Source: an uncultured Clostridia bacterium
GTDB lineage: Bacteria > Bacillota > Clostridia > Oscillospirales > Ruminococcaceae
Direction of reading: 5' to 3'
Assembly (NCBI GenBank): GCA_947624345.1
Contig: CANQJW010000006.1
Span: forward strand, 1 to 35,709
DNA length: 35,709 bases
Positions 17,266 through 25,286 of the stretch are shown piece by piece (position 1 is the stretch's first letter; each line of letters begins with the position of its first letter). The translations under genes were made by a program, and so were the position numbers. The notes below the pieces were generated by a model. It was given only the letters and a program-made list of their open reading frames with translations, did no database searches and was not told the DNA's origin.

Positions 17266-18168
17266 TTAGAAATAGCCCTCCCTTTTTCTCTTTTCCATAC
17301 TTGCAGCTCCACCGTCGTTATCAATAACACGGCTTGTCCTTTCGGAAGAAACAGCGCCCAGAGTCTCGTCGATAATCTCATCAAGCGTCTCGGCGTTACT
17401 TTCCATACCGCCTGTAAGCGGATAGCAGCCAAGCGTTCTGAAACGAATCTTCTTTGTCATTACCTCTTCTCCGTCTAAAATAGGCATACGGTCGTCGTCA
17501 ACCATAATTATGTTGCCGTCTCGCTCAACGCACTTTCTCTCTGCTGCAAAATACAGAGGAACTATATCTATGTTTTCTCTCTTGATATACTGCCAGATAT
17601 CCTTTTCCGTCCAATTGGATATAGGGAACACACGAATTTCTTCGCCCTTGTTTATCTCGGTATTATATAACTTCCACATCTCAGGACGCTGATTTTTAGG
17701 ATCCCATGCGTGGTCTGAGTTTCTGAATGAGAAAATTCTTTCCTTAGCTCTTGACTTCTCCTCGTCACGCCTGCCTCCGCCAAAAGCCGCTGTAAAGCCG
17801 TACTTATCAAGTGCCTGCTTCAATGCCTGCGTTTTCATTATATCGGTATAGGACGAGCCGTGATCAAACGGGTTAATCCCCTGCTTAACGCCCTCCTCGT
17901 TAATGTATTCAAGCATTTCAATACCGTACTTCTTTGCCGTTCTATCACGGAACTCTATCATCTCTTTGAATTTCCATGTAGTGTTGACATGCAAAAACGG
18001 GAACGGAGGCTTTTCAGGATAAAACGCTTTTAAAGCAAGATGCAACATAACAGATGAATCCTTGCCGATTGAATACAGCATAACAGGCTTCTCAGACTCT
18101 GCCGCAACCTCCCTCATGATATAAATAGCCTCTGCCTCAAGCTCGTCTAAATGTGAAAATTTACTCAT
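17266..18168 (-). CDS. cysD: Sulfate adenylyltransferase subunit 2 CysD
   Basis: CysD is the small, ATP-pyrophosphatase-fold subunit of ATP sulfurylase and makes APS from sulfate and ATP with CysN. In the 300-residue protein the pyrophosphate loop is [13 protein letters not shown] (about 33-45), followed by [12 protein letters not shown], the [17 protein letters not shown] block near 148 and [14 protein letters not shown] near 250, all family features. The start at 18168 follows AAAGGAAA by seven bases; the tracked TTG start two codons earlier is less likely. It is first in a three-gene operon (cysD, cysNC, sulfotransferase) with its own promoter and about 90 bases of leader. Confidence 0.95.
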   Translation of the reverse strand: MSKFSHLDELEAEAIYIMREVAAESEKPVMLYSIGKDSSVMLHLALKAFYPEKPPFPFLHVNTTWKFKEMIEFRDRTAKKYGIEMLEYINEEGVKQGINPFDHGSSYTDIMKTQALKQALDKYGFTAAFGGGRRDEEKSRAKERIFSFRNSDHAWDPKNQRPEMWKLYNTEINKGEEIRVFPISNWTEKDIWQYIKRENIDIVPLYFAAERKCVERDGNIIMVDDDRMPILDGEEVMTKKIRFRTLGCYPLTGGMESNAETLDEIIDETLGAVSSERTSRVIDNDGGAASMEKRKREGYF

Positions 18169-18264
18169 AATCAAATTTCCTTTATTTCTAATTTTGCCCT
18201 ATTTATCGGTTAATCTCCATGAAAATAATGGCAATATGGCTTTCAGTTTTACCAAATCCATATT

Positions 18265-18293
18265 AGAATACCATATCTCGTGAAAATTGTCAA
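18265..18293 (-). promoter_or_regulatory. Promoter of the cysD operon
   Basis: On the minus strand TTGACA (18288-18293) and TATTCT (18265-18270) are 17 bases apart. The leader of about 90 bases shows no riboswitch or T-box that I recognise. Confidence 0.75.
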
Positions 18294-18334
18294 GAAAAAC
18301 ATAAATAGCTTAGGTGTTTTATAACAAGAAACAG

Positions 18335-19207
18335 TTACTCATCAGAGCCTAGTTTGTCCTTTAGGATATTGGCAAAGCTTATCAGCTCTTCCATTGAAAG
18401 CTGTTCGGGACGAATATTTATCGCAAGTCCTGACCCCTCTATTGCTTCTGTCACAATGCTTTTTTCAATTCCGAGAGATGATGAAACTGAGTTTGAAAGG
18501 GTTTTTCTTCGCTGAGAAAACGCTCCCCTCGCAACTTTAAAAAAGAATCTCTCATCCTCAACTCCCTCAGGGGTTTTGTCTTTAATATCAAAGCGAACAA
18601 CACAGCTGTCAACATTCGGTGACGGCATAAAGCTGCCCCTTGAAACATCAAATAAAATTTTTGGCATTGAAAAATAGTTTACAGCTACCGTCACTGCTCC
18701 CATATCTCTTGTTCCCATTTCGGCACAAAGTCGTCTGCCTGCCTCTTTTTGTACCATAACAGTAACTGATTTTATTCTCAACCTTGACTCTAAAAGCTTC
18801 ATAATAACCGGAGATGTAATATAATAAGGTAAGTTTGCACACACTGCAACGTCTAAGCCTGCGAACTCCTCATCAATGATTTTTGATAAATCTGTTTCCA
18901 TTATATCTGCGTTTATGATTTTTACATTATCAAACTCGGAAAGCGTGTCCTCTAATATCGGGATAAGACGCTTGTCTATTTCAATAGCAACAACCTTATC
19001 AGCACCCTTTGCAAGTTCACAAGTCAAAACGCCAATTCCTGTTCCTATTTCTATCACACCAAAGCCCGACTTTGCGTTTCCCTGCTCTGCAATTCTGGGA
19101 CAAACTGTTGGATTTATCAGAAAGTTCTGTCCCAAGCTTTTTGAAAACTCAAAGCCGTGCTTTTTCATTAACCCTTTTATTACGCTTATATCCGTTAATT
19201 TTTCCAA
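18335..19207 (-). CDS. rsmA: 16S rRNA dimethyladenosine transferase RsmA (KsgA)
   Basis: RsmA dimethylates the two adjacent adenosines in helix 45 of 16S rRNA using SAM. The 290-residue protein has the family N-terminus KSLGQNFLINP (residues 20-30), the SAM-binding loop VIEIGTGIGVLT near 51, the catalytic NLPYYITSP near 122, and a C-terminal helical domain. It starts at TTG (19207): an in-frame stop just upstream excludes a longer form, and the next ATG (MKKHGF) would remove family sequence. It has its own promoter at 19268-19296 and is separated from cysD by a promoter, so it is not part of the sulfation operon. Confidence 0.93.
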   Translation of the reverse strand: MEKLTDISVIKGLMKKHGFEFSKSLGQNFLINPTVCPRIAEQGNAKSGFGVIEIGTGIGVLTCELAKGADKVVAIEIDKRLIPILEDTLSEFDNVKIINADIMETDLSKIIDEEFAGLDVAVCANLPYYITSPVIMKLLESRLRIKSVTVMVQKEAGRRLCAEMGTRDMGAVTVAVNYFSMPKILFDVSRGSFMPSPNVDSCVVRFDIKDKTPEGVEDERFFFKVARGAFSQRRKTLSNSVSSSLGIEKSIVTEAIEGSGLAINIRPEQLSMEELISFANILKDKLGSDE

Positions 19208-19267
19208 TGTCTACCTGCTTTCGAAAGGAGATTATCCCTTTTCAAATATATAAATATTACAACTTTT

Positions 19268-19296
19268 ATTATAGCATAAACATATTATCTTTTCAA
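19268..19296 (-). promoter_or_regulatory. Promoter of rsmA
   Basis: On the minus strand TTGAAA (19291-19296) and TATAAT (19268-19273) are 17 bases apart, about 60 bases before the TTG start. Confidence 0.7.
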
Positions 19297-19344
19297 ATAA
19301 TAATATCGTAAACACCTTACTATATAAATTAAAGGAGAAAAATT

Positions 19345-19563
19345 ATGGATATGCAAGACATCCCTATAGGATTTACTTTTGCACTTGCTGAAAATCCTGA
19401 AGCGCTTAATTACTTTATATCTCTTTCAGAAGAACAGAAACAGCGTGTGTTAGAGCAAACACATAAAATTCATACAAAAAGTGAGATGCAGGCGTTTGCA
19501 GGTAATTTTGCAAAGAATAATTCGTCCTCAAAAACGGGATTTATGAATAATCGTTTCAGCTAG
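19345..19563 (+). CDS. Small uncharacterised protein (72 aa)
   Basis: A strong AAAGGAGA eight bases before ATG supports this short gene. The product is soluble, with no membrane segment. Residues 16-55 look helical (PEALNYFISLSEEQKQRVLE) and resemble small proteins seen in clostridia whose function I do not know. It is divergent from rsmA and precedes the pur leader, from which it is separated by a promoter. No clear terminator follows, only a loose TTTTGCAT/ATGCAAAT inverted repeat, so some read-through to purE is possible. Confidence 0.7.
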   Translation: MDMQDIPIGFTFALAENPEALNYFISLSEEQKQRVLEQTHKIHTKSEMQAFAGNFAKNNSSSKTGFMNNRFS

Positions 19564-19659
19564 ACTAACCCACTTAGTATTTTGCATTAAGTTATAAACA
19601 GTATGCAAATTTAACAATAAATTAAAAGAATGTAAGCATAAATTTTATAGCAAAAGGAG

Positions 19660-19688
19660 TTGAAATTCTTTCAAAACTGGAGTACAAT
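19660..19688 (+). promoter_or_regulatory. Promoter of the pur operon leader
   Basis: TTGAAA (19660-19665) and TACAAT (19683-19688) are 17 bases apart. The start site would be near 19695, giving a purE leader of about 220 bases that holds a short ORF and a terminator. Confidence 0.65.
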
Positions 19689-19727
19689 ATAAAGTGTAAT
19701 AAATTTGGTTGAATTGAGGTAAAGCGT

Positions 19728-19850
19728 ATGACATTTATATACAGCGGTCATCAAAACGCTTCATACGGCTTTTCAGGTAATCGTTCTTGTGTTTGTTTCT
19801 CAGAATGTTGCCTTGCTTCATTGCACTCAAACAACAAAATAATAGTATAA
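19728..19850 (+). CDS. Putative 40-codon leader ORF, Cys-rich
   Basis: ATG at 19728 follows TGAGGT by seven bases and opens a 40-residue ORF absent from the supplied track. It has four Cys codons within eight (RSCVCFSECCL, positions 21-28) and ends TAA at 19850, four bases before the purE-proximal terminator stem. The start codon lies in a possible stem (AGCGTATGA with TCATACGGCT). TGTTGC at Cys27-Cys28 could pair with GCAACA of the terminator's left arm. The geometry fits translation-coupled attenuation. It may instead encode a functional peptide or be fortuitous. I do not recognise the sequence. Confidence 0.45.
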   Translation: MTFIYSGHQNASYGFSGNRSCVCFSECCLASLHSNNKIIV

Positions 19851-19854
19851 TTAT

Positions 19855-19883
19855 AACTGCAACAGAGATGTTGCAGTTTTTTT
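19855..19883 (+). terminator. Intrinsic terminator/attenuator ahead of purE
   Basis: AACTGCAACA (19855-19864) pairs with TGTTGCAGTT (19869-19878) around a GAGA tetraloop, and the T run extends through 19883. It ends 32 bases before the purE start, so it should stop leader transcripts unless disrupted. No purine riboswitch core was found. Confidence 0.85.
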
Positions 19884-19915
19884 ACTTTTAATTTTTTATT
19901 TTGGAGGTCTTTAAA

Positions 19916-20410
19916 ATGAAAAAAGTTGCAATTATTATGGGAAGCGACAGCGACTTTCCTATTGTATCAAAGGCAATTAAAGAACTTGATAATTACGGCG
20001 TCCCATATGAAGCGCACATTATGTCCGCTCACAGAACGCCTGAGCTTGCAGCATCCTTTGCAAAAAACGCAAAGAAAAACGGCTTTGGAATTATCATTGC
20101 AGCGGCTGGTATGGCCGCTCACTTAGCAGGTGTTTTAGCGGGTAACACTACCCTGCCGGTAATAGGAATACCTATTAAGTCTACATTCGACGGTATGGAC
20201 GCTCTGCTCGCAACTGTTCAGATGCCAAGCGGAATACCTGTTGCGACCGTTGCGGTAAACGGAGCTAAAAATGCAGCACTGTTAGCAATTCAGATGCTCT
20301 CGCTCTCCGATGAAAGTCTTGCGGACAAGCTAGAAGAAGCTAAAGCAGAAATGGTAGAGGGCGTTAAGGCTAAAGACGAGGCATTACAGGAGCAGATTGC
20401 TTCACTTTAA
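19916..20410 (+). CDS. purE: N5-carboxyaminoimidazole ribonucleotide mutase PurE
   Basis: PurE forms CAIR, the carboxylated AIR intermediate of purine synthesis. The 164-residue protein shows the GSDSDFP loop (residues 9-15), SAHRTPE (about 40-46) and AAAGMAAHLAGVLAG (about 65-79), typical of class I mutases that use N5-CAIR from PurK; purK is not in this window. The tracked ORF begins at a TTG inside the ribosome-binding site, so ATG 19916, nine bases after GGAGG, is preferred. It is first in the pur operon, just behind the leader terminator. Confidence 0.93.
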   Translation: MKKVAIIMGSDSDFPIVSKAIKELDNYGVPYEAHIMSAHRTPELAASFAKNAKKNGFGIIIAAAGMAAHLAGVLAGNTTLPVIGIPIKSTFDGMDALLATVQMPSGIPVATVAVNGAKNAALLAIQMLSLSDESLADKLEEAKAEMVEGVKAKDEALQEQIASL

Positions 20411-20475
20411 TTATGTAAAATATTTTTTCTTAAATTTAAATACAAACAAACTATAAGATATGGAGGAAAATCACT

Positions 20476-21195
20476 ATGGAAAACATTATTAAGGGCCAAC
20501 AACTTTATGAAGGAAAGGCAAAGAAAGTCTATGCCACAAACGATCCTGACCTTGTTATCGTTGACTACAAGGACGATGCGACCGCATTCAACGGTGAAAA
20601 GAAAGGCACTATCGCAGGCAAGGGCTCAATCAATAACAGAATGACAAACTTTATGTTTAAGCTGTTAGAAAAGGAGGGTGTTCCGACTCACCTGGTCGAG
20701 GAGATAAACGACCGAGAAACTATCGTCAAGAAGGTTGAGATAGTACCTCTTGAGGTTATTATAAGAAATGTTGCGGCAGGCAGCTTTTCAAAGAAGTTAG
20801 GTATTAAAGAGGGTACTCCACTTAAAACTCCTACTTTAGAGTTCAGCTATAAAAACGACGAACTGGGCGATCCGTTTATAAATAAATACTATGCTCTCGG
20901 TCTTGACCTTGCAACCGAGGAGGAAATAGAGACTATAACAAAGTATGCGTTTAAGGTAAATGATTTTATGTTGAAGTTCTTCAAGGAGCTTAATATCGAC
21001 CTTATCGACTTCAAGATAGAGTTTGGTAGATTTCACAATGAAATCATTCTCGCCGATGAGATTTCTCCCGACACCTGCCGTTTCTGGGACTCAACAACCC
21101 ACGAAAAACTTGATAAAGACCGCTTCCGCAGAGATATGGGCGGCGTAGAAGACGCTTATCAGGAAATTATGAGACGACTAGAGGCTAGAGGTTAA
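20476..21195 (+). CDS. purC: SAICAR synthetase PurC
   Basis: PurC joins CAIR and aspartate with ATP to give SAICAR. The 239-residue protein is of normal bacterial length, with [11 protein letters not shown] near residue 10, KDDATAFNG near 35, [14 protein letters not shown] near 95, and the signature blocks LIDFKIEFG and [13 protein letters not shown] near 175-200. ATG follows ATGGAGGA with good spacing. It lies 65 bases after purE on the same strand and is separated from purF by 110 bases of repeat-containing sequence. Confidence 0.96.
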   Translation: MENIIKGQQLYEGKAKKVYATNDPDLVIVDYKDDATAFNGEKKGTIAGKGSINNRMTNFMFKLLEKEGVPTHLVEEINDRETIVKKVEIVPLEVIIRNVAAGSFSKKLGIKEGTPLKTPTLEFSYKNDELGDPFINKYYALGLDLATEEEIETITKYAFKVNDFMLKFFKELNIDLIDFKIEFGRFHNEIILADEISPDTCRFWDSTTHEKLDKDRFRRDMGGVEDAYQEIMRRLEARG

Positions 21196-21285
21196 AGATT
21201 AGAGATTAGAAATAAGAAGTTAGAAACTATAATATTAACAGCAAGTAAAATATTAAAATCTTGCATCTTGCTTCTTGCATCTAAC
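21180..21285. repeat. AGAGATTAGA-type repeat after purC
   Basis: From the purC 3' end to before purF, units like TTAAAGATTAGAGATTAGAA are followed by the opposite-strand form CTTGCATCTTGCTTCTTGC and ATCTAACT. It is another member of the dispersed family, here inside a polycistronic unit. Confidence 0.55.
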
Positions 21286-21305
21286 TGAGGAAGGAATGAT
21301 AATAC

Positions 21306-22751
21306 TTGAAAAAAGGCTTGCACGAGGAGTGCGGTGTTTTCGGCATATACTCAAACGAAACAACCGACGTAGCGTCGTCTGTATATATCGGACTGTATGC
21401 ACTTCAGCACAGAGGACAGGAAAGCTGCGGTATCGTTGTAAACGACGACGGACTTTTCCACTATCACAAGGACTTAGGTCTTGTTCACGAGGTTTTCAAT
21501 CAGGAGACTCTATCAAAACTGGGTAACGGTCAGATAGCTATCGGGCATGTCAGATATTCTACAACGGGAAACTCAAACCGCTCAAATGCACAGCCGCTGG
21601 TTGTTCGGCATATTAAAGGTCCTATGTCAATATCGCATAACGGAAACCTTGTAAACGCTTCTCAGCTAAGACAGGAATATGAATTAAAGGGCGCGATCTT
21701 TCACAACACCAATGATACTGAAGTCATCTCTTATGCGATAACCGAACAGCGTCTTGTATGCGGCTCTATTGAGGAATCTGTTGAAAAAGCAATGTATAAG
21801 ATAAAGGGTGCATACTCTATTCTGGTTATGTCTCCTACTAAGCTGATTGCGGCTCGTGATCCTAACGGCTTTCGTCCGCTGTGTCTGGGTAAAACTTCAA
21901 ACGGCTATGTAGTATCATCGGAATCCTGCGCTTTTGAAAGTATGGGCGCTAAATTTGTTCGTGACATAAAGCCCGGAGAGATAGTTGTCATTGACAAAAA
22001 GGGTATGAGAAGTATTGAGACCCACTGCGGAAACAAAGGAACTATCTGCGTGTTTGAATACGTCTACTTCGCAAGACCTGACTCTGTTATAGAAGGCTCG
22101 AGCGTTCACAAGGCAAGACTTCGTGCAGGAAAATTTCTCTGGCAGGAACACCCATGCAAGGCAGATGTTGTTATAGGCGTTCCCGACTCGGGAATTGACG
22201 CAGCACTCGGTTTTGCAAATGCAAGCGGTATTCCCTACGGCGTGGGATTTATCAAAAACAGATATATAGGCAGAACTTTTATTCAGCCTACTCAGCTGGA
22301 GCGAACAAACTCTGTCAAGATAAAACTGAATGTAATATCAAACACAGTTAAAGACAAACGTGTTGTTATGATTGACGACAGCATTGTAAGAGGCACTACT
22401 ATGAGAAGAATAGTAAACCTTCTAAGAGACGCCGGCGCTAAAGAAGTTCATGTGAGAGTTTCCTGCCCTCCGTTTATAGCGCCCTGCTATTTCGGTACAG
22501 ATATAGACAGCAAGGAAAATCTTATAGCCTGTCAGAAAAAATCTATTGACGAGATTTGCGAAAGCATTGGCGCTGACAGCTTGGGCTATCTCAGTGTTGA
22601 AAACGTCAAGAAGCTTGCAGGGATTTCCCACTGCGATTTCTGCGTGGGCTGCTTTAATGAGAAGTATCCTATTGGGGTTCCTAAGGAAATGCCTAAGGAT
22701 AAATTTGAGTCTAAGATAAATAACAATCAGCTTACGCTGAATATTGAATAA
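21306..22751 (+). CDS. purF: Amidophosphoribosyltransferase PurF
   Basis: PurF makes phosphoribosylamine from PRPP and glutamine, the first committed step of purine synthesis. The 481-residue protein has an N-terminal class II glutaminase domain whose nucleophile is Cys9 in LHEECGVFG, implying an eight-residue propeptide is removed. The PRPP loop is VVMIDDSIVRGTT near 355. Cysteines in TICVFEY, APCYFG and HCDFCVGC match the four ligands of the Bacillus-type [4Fe-4S] cluster, which makes the enzyme oxygen-sensitive. The start appears to be TTG at 21306, ten bases after GAGGAAGGA; the nearby ATG at 21298 is in another frame. Confidence 0.95.
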   Translation: MKKGLHEECGVFGIYSNETTDVASSVYIGLYALQHRGQESCGIVVNDDGLFHYHKDLGLVHEVFNQETLSKLGNGQIAIGHVRYSTTGNSNRSNAQPLVVRHIKGPMSISHNGNLVNASQLRQEYELKGAIFHNTNDTEVISYAITEQRLVCGSIEESVEKAMYKIKGAYSILVMSPTKLIAARDPNGFRPLCLGKTSNGYVVSSESCAFESMGAKFVRDIKPGEIVVIDKKGMRSIETHCGNKGTICVFEYVYFARPDSVIEGSSVHKARLRAGKFLWQEHPCKADVVIGVPDSGIDAALGFANASGIPYGVGFIKNRYIGRTFIQPTQLERTNSVKIKLNVISNTVKDKRVVMIDDSIVRGTTMRRIVNLLRDAGAKEVHVRVSCPPFIAPCYFGTDIDSKENLIACQKKSIDEICESIGADSLGYLSVENVKKLAGISHCDFCVGCFNEKYPIGVPKEMPKDKFESKINNNQLTLNIE

Positions 22752-22773
22752 AACTAATGAGGTGCTTTAAAAT

Positions 22774-23808
22774 ATGAAGAGTTTTTCAAACAGTTATAAA
22801 GAAGCCGGTGTCGATGTAACTGCCGGATATAAGGCTGTTGAGCTTATGAAACAGCATGTTGCAAAAACAATGACTTCTAACGTGCTTTCGGGACTGGGCG
22901 GCTTCGGAGGTCTTTATGAGCTTGACCTAACCGGTATAAACAAGCCCGTTCTGGTTTCAGGAACAGACGGAGTTGGCACAAAACTGAAAATCGCTTTTTT
23001 GATGGACAAACACAACACAGTCGGTATTGACTGTGTGGCTATGTGCGTAAACGATATTATATGCTGCGGAGCTAAGCCCCAGTTCTTTTTAGACTATATC
23101 GCAGTGGGCAAGAATATTCCTGAAAAGGTTGCAAATATCGTTTCGGGAGTTGCTGAGGGCTGTGTTCAGTCGGGCTGTGCATTGATCGGCGGAGAAACTG
23201 CCGAGATGCCGGGCTTCTATCCTGAGGACGAATACGACCTTGCCGGTTTCTCGGTTGGAGTTGTGGATAAGGATAAGATTTTGAAGCCTGATACCCAAAG
23301 AGAGGGAGACATTTTGATTGGTATTAAATCAAGCGGAGTTCACTCAAACGGATTTTCACTTGTAAGAAAGGTGTTCTCAGTAAGTGAGTCGAACCTTGCA
23401 AGACACATCAGCGAGCTTGGAGCTACGCTCGGAGACACGCTTTTAACACCTACTAAAATCTATGTGAAAGCAATTATGAACGCACTTGATACCTGCACAA
23501 TTAAATCTATTTCACACATCACAGGCGGAGGATTTTATGAGAATATTCCTCGTTCGCTGCCAAACGGCATATCAGCAAAGATTGATAAATCCGCTGTGCA
23601 AGTTCTTCCTATATTCAAAGTTATTGCAGGAACAGGAAAAATCCCTGAAAGAGATATGTTCAACACATTTAATATGGGTGTTGGTATGACAGTTGTTGTT
23701 GATAAAAATGACGCTGATAAGGCTATCGAGGCTATCAACGCAACCGGCGAAGAGGCTTATGTTCTCGGTGAGCTTGTTAAGAGCGACGAGGGAGTTATAA
23801 TTGCTTAG
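22774..23808 (+). CDS. purM: Phosphoribosylformylglycinamidine cyclo-ligase PurM
   Basis: PurM closes the imidazole ring, turning FGAM into AIR with ATP. The 344-residue protein is full length, with the family motifs [12 protein letters not shown] (about 61-72), [11 protein letters not shown] near 145 and [12 protein letters not shown] near 250. ATG follows GAGGTG 22 bases after the purF stop, so cotranscription is clear. purL and purQ, which make its substrate, are not in the window. Confidence 0.96.
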   Translation: MKSFSNSYKEAGVDVTAGYKAVELMKQHVAKTMTSNVLSGLGGFGGLYELDLTGINKPVLVSGTDGVGTKLKIAFLMDKHNTVGIDCVAMCVNDIICCGAKPQFFLDYIAVGKNIPEKVANIVSGVAEGCVQSGCALIGGETAEMPGFYPEDEYDLAGFSVGVVDKDKILKPDTQREGDILIGIKSSGVHSNGFSLVRKVFSVSESNLARHISELGATLGDTLLTPTKIYVKAIMNALDTCTIKSISHITGGGFYENIPRSLPNGISAKIDKSAVQVLPIFKVIAGTGKIPERDMFNTFNMGVGMTVVVDKNDADKAIEAINATGEEAYVLGELVKSDEGVIIA

Positions 23809-23857
23809 TCGGAGAGCCGCTATTGCCTGTTGATTATAGAAGGGATTGATATTATTT

Positions 23858-24481
23858 ATGAAGAAAATTGCAGTATTGGTTTCGGGCGGCGGAACTAATC
23901 TTCAAGCACTTATTGACGCTGAGAAAAGCGGAAAAATTAAAAACGGAAAAATAACCTGCGTTATATCTTCAAGCCCTGATTCTTATGCTCTTGAACGAGC
24001 TAAAAACAACAATATTCCTACAAAGGTTATTCCAAGAAAGGAATATGAGAGCGTAAGAGATTATACAAGGGCTGTTACCGATACTCTTATCGAGGAGAAA
24101 GCTGACCTTGTTGTGTATGCAGGCTTTATGACCATTTTAGATGAGCAGATTGTTGAAGCTTTCTCAAACAGAATGATGAATGTTCATCCGTCGCTTATCC
24201 CCTCTTTCTGCGGAAAGGGATTTTACGGACTTCATGTTCATGAGGAGGTCCTCAAAAAAGGAGTTAAGCTGACAGGTGCCACTGTTCACTTTGTTACAGA
24301 GGAATGTGACGGAGGTCCTATAATCCTGCAAAAAGCAGTCGAGGTCAAAAATGACGATACCCCTGAAGCTCTGCAAAAAAGAGTTATGGAGGAAGCTGAG
24401 TGGAAAATACTTCCCAAGGCTGTATCGCTGTTCTGCGAGGACAGAATAGAAGTAAAGGATAATAAGACTTATGTTAACTAG
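23858..24481 (+). CDS. purN: Phosphoribosylglycinamide formyltransferase PurN
   Basis: PurN moves a formyl group from 10-formyl-THF to GAR. The 207-residue protein has the N-terminal SGGGTNLQAL loop and the catalytic Asn/His pair in NVHPSLIPSF (about 106-115). The family Asp is in the ECDGGPII block. The tracked start is a TTG at 23846, one base after the AGAAGGG site; ATG 23858 gives the usual MKKIAVLVSGGG terminus, although its spacing of 13 bases is long. It lies between purM and the PurO homologue. Confidence 0.94.
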   Translation: MKKIAVLVSGGGTNLQALIDAEKSGKIKNGKITCVISSSPDSYALERAKNNNIPTKVIPRKEYESVRDYTRAVTDTLIEEKADLVVYAGFMTILDEQIVEAFSNRMMNVHPSLIPSFCGKGFYGLHVHEEVLKKGVKLTGATVHFVTEECDGGPIILQKAVEVKNDDTPEALQKRVMEEAEWKILPKAVSLFCEDRIEVKDNKTYVN

Positions 24482-24511
24482 ATTTTTACAAAAACTATTA
24501 GGAGGATTAGT

Positions 24512-25228
24512 ATGAAAACAATTGACATTTATGAGGAGCTTAAGGGCAATCCTTATCCCGGCAGAGGAATCATTATAGGCAAATCTGCTGACGGAAAGAA
24601 CGCTGTAACCGCATATTTTATCATGGGACGCAGTGTAAACTCACGAAACAGAGTGTTCAAAGAGACTTCCGACGGAATTAAGACAGAGGCTTTTGATCCG
24701 TCTCTGCTGACAGATCCACACCTTATAATATACTCGCCTGTCAGGGTTCTGGGCAACAAGACTATTGTTACAAACGGTGACCAGACCGATACTATTTACG
24801 AGCTTATGGATAAACAACAGACCTTTGAGCAGACTCTGCGTACTCGTGAGTTTGAGGACGATGCACCGAATTATACCCCTCGCATTTCGGGAATTATGCA
24901 CATTGAGGACGATACATACAACTATGCAATGTCTATATTAAAATCAGCAGATGGAAATCCTGATTCGTGCGAAAGATTTACCTATTCATACACAAATCCA
25001 ATTAACGGCGAAGGCAGATTTATCCACACATATATGGGCGACGGAAATCCGCTTCCAAGCTTTGAGGGAGAGCCAAAGAAAATCTCAATACCTAATGATA
25101 TAAAAGAGTTTTCTGATTCGCTCTGGAACAGTTTGAATGAAGATAATAAGGTTTCTCTTTTTGTAAGGTATATTGATCTACAAACCAAGAAGGCTGAAAC
25201 TGTTATTATAAATAAAAATCAAAAGTAA
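24512..25228 (+). CDS. purO: Archaeal-type IMP cyclohydrolase PurO
   Basis: This 238-residue protein matches the PurO family (IMP_cyclohyd), described from methanogens, which closes FAICAR to IMP without the PurH cyclohydrolase domain. Supporting blocks, compared from memory: NPYPGRGIIIGKSADGKNAV (residues 12-31), FIMGRSVNSRNRVF, DPHLIIYSPVR, and TIVTNGDQTDTI near 90. ATG follows TAGGAGGA by six bases. The next gene is a formyltransferase with no cyclohydrolase half, so together the two replace bacterial PurH. The family is fairly sure, and context makes the function likely. Confidence 0.85.
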   Translation: MKTIDIYEELKGNPYPGRGIIIGKSADGKNAVTAYFIMGRSVNSRNRVFKETSDGIKTEAFDPSLLTDPHLIIYSPVRVLGNKTIVTNGDQTDTIYELMDKQQTFEQTLRTREFEDDAPNYTPRISGIMHIEDDTYNYAMSILKSADGNPDSCERFTYSYTNPINGEGRFIHTYMGDGNPLPSFEGEPKKISIPNDIKEFSDSLWNSLNEDNKVSLFVRYIDLQTKKAETVIINKNQK

Positions 25229-25250
25229 ATATTCAGATTTAAATAATCGA

Positions 25251-25286
25251 GAGGAGGAAATGCTCTATTATTGAGCATAATAAATT
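25251..25286 (+). promoter_or_regulatory. Structured initiation region with a four-codon mini-ORF
   Basis: The strong site GAGGAGG (25251-25257) is 29 bases from the formyltransferase ATG, too far for direct use. Between them ATGCTC (25260-25265) and GAGCAT (25273-25278) form a six-base hairpin that could bring them together. The same bases encode ATG CTC TAT TAT TGA, a mini-ORF (MLYY) two bases after the site, ending 12 bases before the real start. Confidence 0.55.

Noticed and set aside
17265-17432. 56-codon N-terminal extension of CysNC in the ORF track
   Set aside because: The extension overlaps the cysD 3' end out of frame; the ATG at 17264 with GGGAGGG gives the conserved family N-terminus.
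19695-19883. Purine (guanine/adenine) or PRPP riboswitch ahead of purE
   Set aside because: I could not find the conserved junction sequences of either class; a translated leader ORF with terminator explains the region better.
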